This document shows positions 53,996 through 62,700 of a DNA stretch of 64,000 nucleotides, one piece after another. How positions within the stretch are numbered: position 1 is the first letter of the stretch; every line of letters begins with the position of its first letter. The notes under the pieces are model-generated. The model was not told where the DNA came from, searched no databases, and saw only the letters and a list, made by a program, of their open reading frames with translations. Source of the DNA: an uncultured Clostridia bacterium (GTDB lineage Bacteria > Bacillota > Clostridia > Christensenellales > CAG-138); NCBI GenBank assembly GCA_946411635.1, contig CAMKES010000004.1:61948-125947 (forward strand). The letters are read 5' to 3'. Made by a program: the position numbers and the translations under genes.

Positions 53996-55423
53996 ATGGC
54001 ATATCAGACTGCGGCGCTGCCGGCGTTTTCCGGCGTGCGCATGGATCTGTGCGACGGGCTTCTGAAGGCGGATATGAGCCCCGACGCCGTGAACGCGGAC
54101 ACGCGCTCCGGCTCGCTGCGCTCCGCGGGCGGGTTCTCCCGCGCGGTTTCCGCGGCGATCGACCCGGACACGCCGCTCGTGCGCCTGTTCGCGCACGCGA
54201 CCGCGAACGGCGACGCGTTTCTTGCCGTTTCGCAGGACGCGCTGTACCGCTACGACGCGACGGCGGCGCTTTGGCGCACCGTTTACCTCTTTGAGTACGG
54301 CGTCGACGGAACGAAAACGGACTTTCTGAACGTGCGCATCGGCGTCAACGACCGGGTCCTGATCAGCACGGGCAGGGAGCAGATGCTTTCGCTCGCGACG
54401 GGCGCGAACGCGGCGGAACCGTTCGGTTCGGCGCAGAAGCTCTCGAACAAGCGCTGCCGCTACACGGAGCTGTACTTCGGACGGCTGTTCGCCGCCGGCG
54501 ATCCGGAGGCGCCGGGCCGCCTGTACTGGAGCAAGACGCCGGGCGGCGGACGCATGATCGACGACTGGCGGGCGGACGCGTCGAGCGAGAACGTCTCCGG
54601 CGGCTTTACCGACGTCGGCGTGGACGAGGATCCGATCACGGGACTGTACGCGCTTTCGAACCAGCTTCTGATCTTCAAGCGCGATTCGCTCTACCGCCTG
54701 CTGGGCGACCGGCCGTCGAACTACCGCATCGTCGCGGTGGACGCGTCGTTCCGCCAGCCGAAGCATACCGCCTGCGTGCGCTACGCCGACCGGCTGTACT
54801 TTCTGACCGACGGCGGGCTGTATTTCTACGACGGACAGACCGTGCGGAGAAGTCCGGCGTTCCGCGCGCTCGGACCGCTGCTCGCGCACTCGGATCTGTC
54901 GCAGGCGCGCGCGGCGGCGTGCGGCGACGTGCTGTACTTCGCGCTGCGTTCCCGGGAGAGCCTGCCGTACGACGATCTCGTGATCGAGTACGACGTGCTG
55001 CGCGACCGCTGTATGCTGCGGAGCGGATTCCGGCTTGCGGATCTCTGCGCGCTGCACGGCAGCCTGTACGCGCTGACCGCCGACGGCAGACTCGTCGTGT
55101 TCGACGGGAGCGATACCTACGACGGCGATCCGATCGACGTCAGGTGGCAGACGCCGCGGCTCGATCTCGGCAGAAAGGACGTGAAAAAGACGCTGCTGAC
55201 GCTCACGGCGGCAGGCAGCGGGCGGATGCGCGTTCGCGCGATGTCCGACGGCGGGTGCTACGAAACGGTCGCGCAGTTTTCGACCGTGCCGGACAGCGTG
55301 ACGGAGATCCCGCTGCGCGGCGAGGGGCGCGTGTTCCGGCTGGAGTTCTCGTCCGTCGACGGCGGCGCGTTCGAGCTGGAGGCGCCCGTCACGCTGCTGT
55401 TCGATCAGCAGCGGCGTCCGTAA
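53996..55423 (+). CDS. Phage structural protein, β-propeller-like (tail hub or stopper candidate)
   Basis: The 475-residue β-rich protein has repeated blade-like segments (LYRYDATAALWRTVYL, LIFKRDSLYRLLGDRP, LYFLTDGGLYFYDGQTV, LYALTADGRLVVFDG). This is reminiscent of P22 gp10-like tail hub propellers. A GDxxxRLYW-type segment (PEAPGRLYWSKTPGG) precedes the blades. Function is inferred from fold pattern and position; it could also be a receptor-binding tail component. Confidence 0.6.
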   Translation: MAYQTAALPAFSGVRMDLCDGLLKADMSPDAVNADTRSGSLRSAGGFSRAVSAAIDPDTPLVRLFAHATANGDAFLAVSQDALYRYDATAALWRTVYLFEYGVDGTKTDFLNVRIGVNDRVLISTGREQMLSLATGANAAEPFGSAQKLSNKRCRYTELYFGRLFAAGDPEAPGRLYWSKTPGGGRMIDDWRADASSENVSGGFTDVGVDEDPITGLYALSNQLLIFKRDSLYRLLGDRPSNYRIVAVDASFRQPKHTACVRYADRLYFLTDGGLYFYDGQTVRRSPAFRALGPLLAHSDLSQARAAACGDVLYFALRSRESLPYDDLVIEYDVLRDRCMLRSGFRLADLCALHGSLYALTADGRLVVFDGSDTYDGDPIDVRWQTPRLDLGRKDVKKTLLTLTAAGSGRMRVRAMSDGGCYETVAQFSTVPDSVTEIPLRGEGRVFRLEFSSVDGGAFELEAPVTLLFDQQRRP

Positions 55424-55435
55424 AGGAGGGATCGC

Positions 55436-55639
55436 ATGGCATACGTACCGAACGGCATGCAGGCGCTGTTTCCCGTCTATCTGGGCAGGATGCCGGACGC
55501 GTCCGAGGACCGGGACGCGTACGACAGCAGCGTCGCGCAGAACGAAAACAATCTGAACCAGAATCTGGAAACGCTGTTTAACAAGATTCTTGAACTTGAA
55601 TCGGCGATCGCCGAGCTAACGGAAGGAGAAAACCAATGA
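55436..55639 (+). CDS. Small coiled-coil phage protein
   Basis: The 67-residue protein has a C-terminal coiled-coil (NLNQNLETLFNKILELESAI). GGAGGG ribosome site; ATGA overlap with the next gene. It may be a fibre or needle component; no family recognised. Confidence 0.55.
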   Translation: MAYVPNGMQALFPVYLGRMPDASEDRDAYDSSVAQNENNLNQNLETLFNKILELESAIAELTEGENQ

Positions 55640-56547
55640 TCATAAAACCACCCATCAGACTTCTGACCCCGCCGGTGCTCGTGAAGCGGCCCGGGAGCGG
55701 CGTGAAGAAGCGGCCCGCGTCGCCGCAGAAACCGGTGCAGCCGCAGAAACCGGTGACGCCGCAGAAACCGATCCGGGAGCAGCCGCCGAAACAGGGCCAG
55801 GACGCCGTCGTCCCGAGCATTCCCTCGTTCGAATCGCTGTTCCGCAGGATGCTGGAACGCTACGTGCCGGAAACGGTCGCGTTTGAACCCGTCGGCGAGG
55901 ACGTGCTCAGGGAAACGATCGGCAACTGGCTGCGCCCGGCATACGAACAGGCGATCCGGGACCGCCGCGCGCGCACGGAGCGGATCAACGCCGAACTCGA
56001 CGCCGACGCATGGTCGCGCGGCATGGGCGAAAGCACGTATCTGACCGACGTGAAGGAACGCCAGCTGCAGGGCGAGGCGCAGGACGTCGACACGCTCGAA
56101 AGCAACTACGCCGCGACGCTCGCGGGCGAGCTGTACAACGCGCTCAAAGCGCAGCAGGAACGGAAGGTCGAGGTCGACCGGTTCAACGCGGAGCAGGTCA
56201 ACACCGCGCGCCGGCACGCCGCGGATGCGGCGGAAGCGCTGTACAAGGCGTATCTGTCGGCCGCGGCGAAGCAGGGCGGATCCTCCGGCAGAAGCGCCGG
56301 CGCGGACGAAGCGGACGACGAAACGTCGGATCCGTACGCCGCGTTCGACATTCACGCGCTTGCGGAGGACAGCCTCGGCAAGACCGACTACCGGACGGTC
56401 GTGAACATGCTTTCGCGAATGACGTCCGAAGAGCGCAAACGGCTGTACGACAACGGAAACGCGTCGTACGGACGCATGCGCGCCGAGATCCTGAACAGCC
56501 TCGGCCGGAACGTTTTTCGCGAACTGATGACGCTGTTTCCGGCGTAA
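55636..56547 (+). CDS. Pro-rich/helical cassette-terminal protein, function unknown
   Basis: The 303-residue protein opens with basic proline repeats (KPVQPQKPVTPQKPIREQPP). A helical body follows (RDRRARTERINAELDADAW, QQERKVEVDRFNAEQVNTAR), then a Gly/Ser spacer and a C-terminal domain (MSRMTSEERKRLYDNGNA is the core of it). It could be an ejection or internal capsid protein; no signal peptide, lysin or known enzyme motif is seen. It is the last gene of the cassette. Confidence 0.6.
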   Translation: MIIKPPIRLLTPPVLVKRPGSGVKKRPASPQKPVQPQKPVTPQKPIREQPPKQGQDAVVPSIPSFESLFRRMLERYVPETVAFEPVGEDVLRETIGNWLRPAYEQAIRDRRARTERINAELDADAWSRGMGESTYLTDVKERQLQGEAQDVDTLESNYAATLAGELYNALKAQQERKVEVDRFNAEQVNTARRHAADAAEALYKAYLSAAAKQGGSSGRSAGADEADDETSDPYAAFDIHALAEDSLGKTDYRTVVNMLSRMTSEERKRLYDNGNASYGRMRAEILNSLGRNVFRELMTLFPA

Positions 56548-56553
56548 GCCCAT

Positions 56554-56584
56554 AAAAAAAGAGCCGCGAGCGCGGCTCTTTTTT
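56554..56584. terminator. Bidirectional terminator closing the cassette
   Basis: AAAAAAAGAGCCGCG-AG-CGCGGCTCTTTTTT, a perfect stem between the convergent cassette and HtrA genes. Confidence 0.92.
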
Positions 56585-56591
56585 CGGTTCG

Positions 56592-57830
56592 TTACTGCGG
56601 CTTGTATTCGCCGAAGGTCACGGAGATCTCCATGCGGTTCCCGTCGCGGCGGATCGTCAGCACGGCGGTCTCGCCCGCGTTGTACGCGGCGATCGCGTCG
56701 GACAGATCGTCGTTCGAGGAGATCGTCCGTTCGTCGACGGACAGGATCAGATCGCCCGCCCTGAGCCCCGCGGCTTCGGCCGCGCTGCCCTCCGCAACGT
56801 CGGTGATCTCCACGCAGCGCGTTCCGCCGTAGGCGTAGTATCCGTAGCCGTTCGACAGCGTCACGTTCTGCGTGTAAACGCCGAGGTACGCGCGCCCGGT
56901 CACGTAGCCGTAGTGCAGCAGGTCGTTGATCTCGTTGACGACGCTGTTGACGGGGATCGCAAAGCCGAGCCCCTCCGCGCTGCTGTCGGAGACCTTTGCG
57001 TTGACGATGCCGATCAGCTTGCCGGAGGAATTGAACAGTCCGCCGCCGGAGTTGCCGGGGCTGATCGCCGCGTCCGTCTGGACGAGCTCCATCGCGCTGC
57101 CCTCCACGACCACGCTGCGCTTGACCGCCGAAACGATCCCGGAGGTCGCCGTGCCGCGCAGCTCGCCGAGCGGGTTGCCGATCGCGATCACGTCTTCGCC
57201 GACGGTGAGCATATCGCTGTCGCCGAGCGTTGCGGGCGTGAGACCCGTCGCGTCGATATGGATGATCGCGACGTCGCTGCGCGCATCCGTGCCGACGATC
57301 TCCGCCGGATAGGATACGTCGTCGTTGAGCGTGACGGTGATCGATTTCGCGCCGTCCACGACGTGCGCGCAGGTGGCGATATATCCGTCCTCCGTCAGGA
57401 TCACGCCGCTTCCGCTGCCGGACTGTTCGACCGTCTGGAGCCTTCCCCAGTACGAAACGGTCGTTTCAAACACCGCGTCGATCCCGACGACGCTCGGGGC
57501 GCAGAGCTCCACGACCTGCGCGCGCGTGTACTGCCCGTCATAGGCAAAGCCGGTTCCGGACTGCGCGGTCTCCGCGATCGTGACCGACGCCGGATCCTGC
57601 CGTTCCGCCGATGCGGGGAACGGGATCGTGTCTTCGCCGAACACGGCGGACAGCGCAGGCCTTTCGGCAGTCCTGTCCGCGGTCCGCGCATCGCGCGAGC
57701 CGACGGTCAGCAGGATCCCGCCGAGAAGACCGATCACGACGGCGAACGCCGTGCACACGAGCAGCACCGCCGTGCCGACGCCCTTCCGTTTGACCGGGCG
57801 CCGGGATCCGTTCCTTTCGTCATATTCCAT
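56592..57830 (-). CDS. HtrA/DegP-family serine protease, membrane-anchored
   Basis: Extracytoplasmic quality-control protease. The 412-residue protein has one N-terminal membrane helix (~residues 20-43), a trypsin-like domain with His156 (ATCAHVVDG), Asp186 (RSDVAIIHID) and Ser261 (SPGNSGGGLF), and one C-terminal PDZ domain (~310-405, AEAAGLRAGDLILSVDER). It is typical of Gram-positive HtrA with one PDZ. ATG 57830 has a GGAGG site. Confidence 0.93.
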   Translation of the reverse strand: MEYDERNGSRRPVKRKGVGTAVLLVCTAFAVVIGLLGGILLTVGSRDARTADRTAERPALSAVFGEDTIPFPASAERQDPASVTIAETAQSGTGFAYDGQYTRAQVVELCAPSVVGIDAVFETTVSYWGRLQTVEQSGSGSGVILTEDGYIATCAHVVDGAKSITVTLNDDVSYPAEIVGTDARSDVAIIHIDATGLTPATLGDSDMLTVGEDVIAIGNPLGELRGTATSGIVSAVKRSVVVEGSAMELVQTDAAISPGNSGGGLFNSSGKLIGIVNAKVSDSSAEGLGFAIPVNSVVNEINDLLHYGYVTGRAYLGVYTQNVTLSNGYGYYAYGGTRCVEITDVAEGSAAEAAGLRAGDLILSVDERTISSNDDLSDAIAAYNAGETAVLTIRRDGNRMEISVTFGEYKPQ

Positions 57831-57966
57831 ATGTCATGCCTCCGCTTCCGATTTGATACCTGTATGGTACCGCCCGATTGTGATGGAAATATGACGGAAA
57901 AAAGGCGTTTTGCCGAAATATTCGCCCTTTGATTGTTAAAAAGATGTAATATCTCCCCGCGCGCGG

Positions 57967-57995
57967 TTGACGAATCGGACGCGCCGCAATACAAT
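57967..57995 (+). promoter_or_regulatory. Predicted promoter of popT, leaderless arrangement
   Basis: TTGACG (57967-57972), a 17-nt spacer, TACAAT (57990-57995), then 6 nt and ATG 58002. Confidence 0.6.
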
Positions 57996-58001
57996 GAGGA
58001 C

Positions 58002-59210
58002 ATGAAACCGAAACAGAACGTTCTGAATTGGATCCTCGCCGTGCTCAAGGGCACGCTGGTCGGTCTTGCCGTCGTGATCCCCGGCGTTTCCGGGGGTTCG
58101 ATGCTCCTGACGATCGGCGTGTACGAGGACGCGGTGTCCATCACGTCAAAGGATAAAGCGCGCCGCCGCGCCGCGATCAAAAAGCTGATCCCCTACGCGA
58201 TCGGCATCGTGCTCGGCGTCGCCGCGCTGTCGTTCGTGATCACGTGGCTGCTCGCGAACTTCGAGTTCCTCACGATCCTGCTGTTCTCCGGACTGATCCT
58301 CGGCTCGCTTCCGATGCTGTTCAAAAAGATCCGAGGGCAGAAGGTCACGCCCGTCTGCATCCTCGTCGCGGTCCTGATGATCGCGCTGATGGTGCTGCTG
58401 CCGTATCTGAACGACACGACGAACGAGCGGTTTGCGCGCCTCGATCCGGCCGATACGCTCTCCGTGGGCGAGCGCATCGTCATGGCCGACGAAGAGCGGG
58501 ACGAACTCGTCGTGCAGAACGGCGATCCGCTCCGCGCCGTTTACGAGGTCCGGAGCGCGGGCGGCACGTTCGGAAAGCCGTCCGACGGCTACGTCCTCCG
58601 GAACGCGCTCGACAAAGAAACGCGCTTCTCCGTCGACGGCGAGACCGTATTCGACCTTTCGGTCGACGCGTCGGGGCTTCTGACGCTCACTTTGCGCGAG
58701 AGCGGCGCGGCGGTAAAGCTCGCCGCCTACCGTTCGGTCGACGCGCTGAACGACGGCGTATGGAGCGCCCTGCTTGCGCTGCTGCTCGGCTTTATCGCGG
58801 CGGGCACGATGATCGTTCCGGGCATTTCCGGCTCGATGGTGCTGCTGGTGCTCGGCTATTACAACAGCGTCATGCTGCATCTGAAGGGCTTCATCGTCTG
58901 CCTGCTCACGGCGAACTTCTCCGCGATCGGTCCGCACCTACTGGTGCTGCTGCCGTTTGCGGTCGGCATCGTGCTGGGGCTTCTGTTCGTGTCGAAGGCG
59001 ATCCGCTGGCTGCTGGACAAATATCCGACGCCCACGTATTACGGGATCCTTGCGCTGATGCTCGCCTCGCCGTACGCGATCTTCCTGAAGGCCAAGTGCT
59101 GGCCGACGCTCGGCGCGAGCCTTGCGCAGTGGTGGTTCGTCCCGGCGGCGGTCCTGTGCCTCGCGGCGGGGTTTGCCGCGTCGTATTTCATGTCGAAGAA
59201 AGAGGGCTGA
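58002..59210 (+). CDS. DUF368/PopT-type undecaprenyl phosphate translocase with extra domain
   Basis: The DUF368 family (PopT) flips undecaprenyl phosphate back across the membrane. The 402-residue protein has the two inverted re-entrant motifs VIPGVSGGSMLLTIGVYE and IVPGISGSMVLLVLGYYN. Usual members are ~280-300 residues; here ~110 extra residues (138-250, β-rich, e.g. RSAGGTFGKPSDGYVLRN) interrupt the halves, probably outside the membrane. It works in the same carrier cycle as uppP. Confidence 0.87.
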   Translation: MKPKQNVLNWILAVLKGTLVGLAVVIPGVSGGSMLLTIGVYEDAVSITSKDKARRRAAIKKLIPYAIGIVLGVAALSFVITWLLANFEFLTILLFSGLILGSLPMLFKKIRGQKVTPVCILVAVLMIALMVLLPYLNDTTNERFARLDPADTLSVGERIVMADEERDELVVQNGDPLRAVYEVRSAGGTFGKPSDGYVLRNALDKETRFSVDGETVFDLSVDASGLLTLTLRESGAAVKLAAYRSVDALNDGVWSALLALLLGFIAAGTMIVPGISGSMVLLVLGYYNSVMLHLKGFIVCLLTANFSAIGPHLLVLLPFAVGIVLGLLFVSKAIRWLLDKYPTPTYYGILALMLASPYAIFLKAKCWPTLGASLAQWWFVPAAVLCLAAGFAASYFMSKKEG

Positions 59211-59222
59211 GGCCCTTTTTTT
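59203..59222 (+). terminator. Short terminator overlapping the popT stop
   Basis: AGGGC-TGAG-GCCCT followed by TTTTTT. Confidence 0.65.
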
Positions 59223-59244
59223 CATACGCGAAAGGGGTATCGTT

Positions 59245-59634
59245 ATGAAACGCAGACTGCTTGCGATCCTGCTGCTCGCCGTGCTTCTGCTGCCGCTGCT
59301 TGCCTGCGGCGAAGGGAAGCGGGACGAGCTGTACGGGACCTGGGAGCTTAAAAGCTCCAAAAACCATCCGGAGATCACCGAAGGCGTCGCGGACGGCTCG
59401 TACCGCCGCACCTATACGTTCGACGGCAAGGGCACGGTCGTTCGCACCGTATACGAGAACGGCGAGGTCAAAAAAAGCACGCTTTCGTACGAGATCCTCG
59501 ACCGCGGCACGCCGACGCTGAAGGTCGACGGCTGGCTGCTCGTGCCGTACAGCGTCACGGACGATTCGCTGATGCTGCAGATCAAGGAAGGGAACGGCTG
59601 GGAGTTTCTCGCCTGCGTCCGCGCCGGAGAGTGA
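59245..59634 (+). CDS. Small lipoprotein, distant member of the GTW family
   Basis: The 129-residue protein has a lipobox (LPLLAC), then ELYGTWELKSSKNHPE, YRRTYTFDGKGTVVRTV and TLKVDGWLLVPYSV. The order GTW, then T(Y/F)TF-x-GT matches the three lipoproteins at 33-34.5 kb at lower similarity. The function is unknown. Confidence 0.75.
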   Translation: MKRRLLAILLLAVLLLPLLACGEGKRDELYGTWELKSSKNHPEITEGVADGSYRRTYTFDGKGTVVRTVYENGEVKKSTLSYEILDRGTPTLKVDGWLLVPYSVTDDSLMLQIKEGNGWEFLACVRAGE

Positions 59635-59650
59635 CCGTCCGCCTGCCCGG

Positions 59651-59668
59651 AAAATAATATATTATTTT
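59651..59668. repeat. Perfect 18-bp AT palindrome
   Basis: AAAATAATATATTATTTT, an all-A/T palindrome in an otherwise GC-rich region, between the lipoprotein and the RHS gene. It may be a weak terminator or a site bound by an H-NS-like or Lsr2-like silencer. Confidence 0.6.
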
Positions 59669-59737
59669 TAATGCGGACATTTCCGTGTGCTGCGGTGTTA
59701 TATAGGGTGAAAGGTAAAAATGGGGAGGTGTACGCAA

Positions 59738-62700
59738 ATGAACCACTCAACAAGAACGAAGATCTGCAGCATCACGATTGCACTGTTACTGTTTTTTGTC
59801 AGTTACGTTGCACTGCCTGCAAAGACGCTTGCGGAGCAGGCGGAACGCACCGTACTTGCGGAGAACATTGAGCAATATGCGGCGGCGAATGATTTCTCGC
59901 GAGACAATACGCTTGCATACAGTCCGCTGACCGGCGAAATGCCGGAGGAGCGCGACGAGAGCATGAAGGTGTTCCGCCGCGCAGACGGCGCGCAGGAGGC
60001 TGTGATTTACGCCGATCCGGTGCATTATTCGGACGGCGAAGCATGGCAGGCGATCGACAATACGCTGGAGCTTGTAATGCGCGAGGACGGAACGCAGGCG
60101 TACCGGAACCGCGCGAACGACTTTGCGGTTTCCTTTTCTCCCGTATTTTTTGCAGATAAGCTGGTAACAATCGAATGCAGCGGGCACAGTCTTTCGTGGC
60201 GGTTTACGGAAGACGCGCCTTTTTTGCAGCGCAGCGGCGAACAAAACCCCGAGGCGCAGATTCTTTCGTCCGAGCAGAAGACGCCGGAAACGGACGAGGA
60301 GCGGGACGCGCTGCTTCGCTTTCCGGAGGAGTTGACAAGCGCGATCGCATACATGGACCCAGACACCGGGCTGAACGTGCGCTATGAGCTTTCGGGCAAG
60401 CGCCTGTCCGAGCAGATCGTCCTTGATTCCGCGCCGGGAACGCCGCTGTCAATCACGTCGCTGCTTGCGACAGATCTTCGCGCTGAGCAAAAGGACGGCA
60501 GGATTCTCCTTAATGACGAAGCTGGCGAAACGGTCTTCGTCATGCAGCCGCCGGTTATGATCGACGCGAACGGGGAGGAGAGCACGGACGTCGATGTACG
60601 CCTTGTCAAAACGGAGGAGGGCTATGCGTTCACACTGCTGCCGAGCACTGAGTGGCTTTCGGACGAATCGCGCGCCTACCCCGTGACGATCGATCCGGAC
60701 GTGCATCCGCAGTTTGCGGGCAGTGTTGCGGACACGTACGTACGCAGCGACGAGCCGAACACAAATTTCGAGGGCAGGGACGCGCTGTACCTTTCTCCGA
60801 CTGAAAGCCAAGTCTGCTATGCGTTGATCTGGCTGGATAATCTCCCTGTACTGCACAGCGGCGACATCGTGCTGTATGCGGCGATCCACCTTTCGCGGTA
60901 CGAGAGCACGAGCGGGTACATCGACGTGCGCGTCACCGGTCACCGCATTACCGAGGGCTGGACGGCAAACACCGTGACGTACAATTCGCTTCCATCGTAT
61001 GAATCCACGGCGTCGACGTTTGCGATCTCGCCGAAGGACGACGTAATCTCCTCTTTCGATCTCACCTCGCTCGTTAAGGGATGGTATGAAAACAGCAATA
61101 CGAACTTCGGCGTGCTGCTGAAATCGAGCGGGTACGCGCGGTTCCGTTCGTCGGAATACAATTCACAGTACCCGCTGCATCCGTTCTTTACGGTCGTCTA
61201 TCGCAACTCGACGGGTCTCGAAGGCAACTGGACATATTACAGCCAGAGTGCGGGTCGCGCGGGCACGGGCTCAGTCAACCTTGCGTCCGGCAACCTCACG
61301 TGGACACTGTCCGACGGCGGGATCACGAACGGCGCGCTGCCGATCTCGCTTTCGCACGTGTACAACGTCAACGATATCGGCAGCAACCTCGGCTACGGAC
61401 GCGGCTGGCGTCTGAACTACACGCAGACCCTGAAGCGCTTCCCGGTCGTGAACGGCAACGAAACGACGCTGTATTACGAATATACGGACGGCGACGGTAC
61501 GCGGCACTATTATAAATACCAGGACGGCGAATACCTGAACGAGATCGACAAGGACAGCAAGCTGACGTTCAACACCGGCGGCTCGGAAGCGACGATCACC
61601 GACAAGGGCGACAACAAGCTGGTGTTTGAGATCTTCACCACCGGCTCCGGCAGCACGCTTGAAAAGAAGGGTCGACTGATCCGGGTCGAGGACGCAAACG
61701 GCAACAAAACGCTGATCACGTACATGAGCAACTCGTGGTCGCTCCGCATCCATAAGATCACCGAGCAGCTCAGCGGCGAATCGACCGGGCAGGAGCTCGT
61801 GTTCGGATACGAAAACAGTTTCCTGCATACGATCACCGCGCCGAACGGACTCAACGTCACGTTCACCTACTCGTCGAACGACGACCTTGCCAGAGCTTCG
61901 TATACCGATGGCAACTACGTCACGTTCAACTACGTCGAGCACCGCCTCGCAAAGGCGACGAACGTCGACGGGTACAACCTGCGCTACCTTTACAACGGCC
62001 GCAACGGCGTCCGCAAAGTCACCGAGTACGCGGGCGATACCGAGGGGCTGCACCTTGCGTTTGCCTACGGACGGAACAAGACGACGGTTACGGACAGTCA
62101 GGACCGCAAGACGGTCTACATGACCGATTCGCTCGGACAGCCGGTTTCGGTCACGGATTCCGAGGGCCGCGCAATCTACGCCGCGTACAATTCCGGGGAA
62201 CGCACACAGACGCAGCTTTCCGCCGTGTCGAAGCTCCAGAACACGGTCGTCAACCGTCTCAAGAACCACGGCTTTGAGCGCAATACGCTCGCAAACTGGT
62301 CGGCAAACGGCGGCGCTGCGGTCGACTGGTCGGAAAAGAAGGACGGGCGGCACAGCCTGAAGTTCACGACCGCTTCGACGGAACAGACGGTCACGCAGAC
62401 GGTCGCCGTCGAATCCGGCAAGACCTACACGCTTTCCGCGTACGCAAAGGGCAGCGGCAGCCTGCAGCTGAAGGCGATCACGGGCGCAAACACGGTCACG
62501 AGCGACGTCATGCCCGCAAATACAAGCGACTGGACGCGCGCCTCGCTCACGTTCACGGCAGCGGCTTCGAGCGTTACGGTCGTGCTCGCCGTGCCCGCAA
62601 ACGGCGGCACGCTGCACGTTGATTCGGCGCAGTTGGAGGAAGGACCGGCGCCGAACCGCTATAACCTTGTGGAGAACGCCGACTTCGCCGACGGACTCAC

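Larger units (their letters stand above)
48121..56547 (+). mobile_element. Phage-derived head/packaging cassette without integrase, lysis or tail genes
   Basis: Nine intact, tightly spaced plus-strand genes run: small terminase, large terminase, portal, a scaffold-like acidic protein, N4-gp56-type capsid protein, a small protein, a head-tail adaptor-like protein, a β-propeller-like structural protein, a small coiled-coil protein, and a Pro-rich linker protein (ten reading frames counting the smallest). It is flanked by an RCK_C gene (47953) on the left and an HtrA protease gene (56592) on the right. Terminators lie on both sides. There is no integrase, repressor, replication, holin/endolysin or tape-measure gene. 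Base composition looks like the host. Possible natures are a domesticated prophage, a gene-transfer agent or a satellite; no attachment-site repeats were found by eye. Confidence 0.75.

Noticed and set aside
48121..56547. Ordinary complete prophage
   Set aside because: No integrase, repressor, replication, lysis or tail-tape genes are found on either side, and flanking terminators abut host genes. A remnant is still possible, but the genes are all intact.
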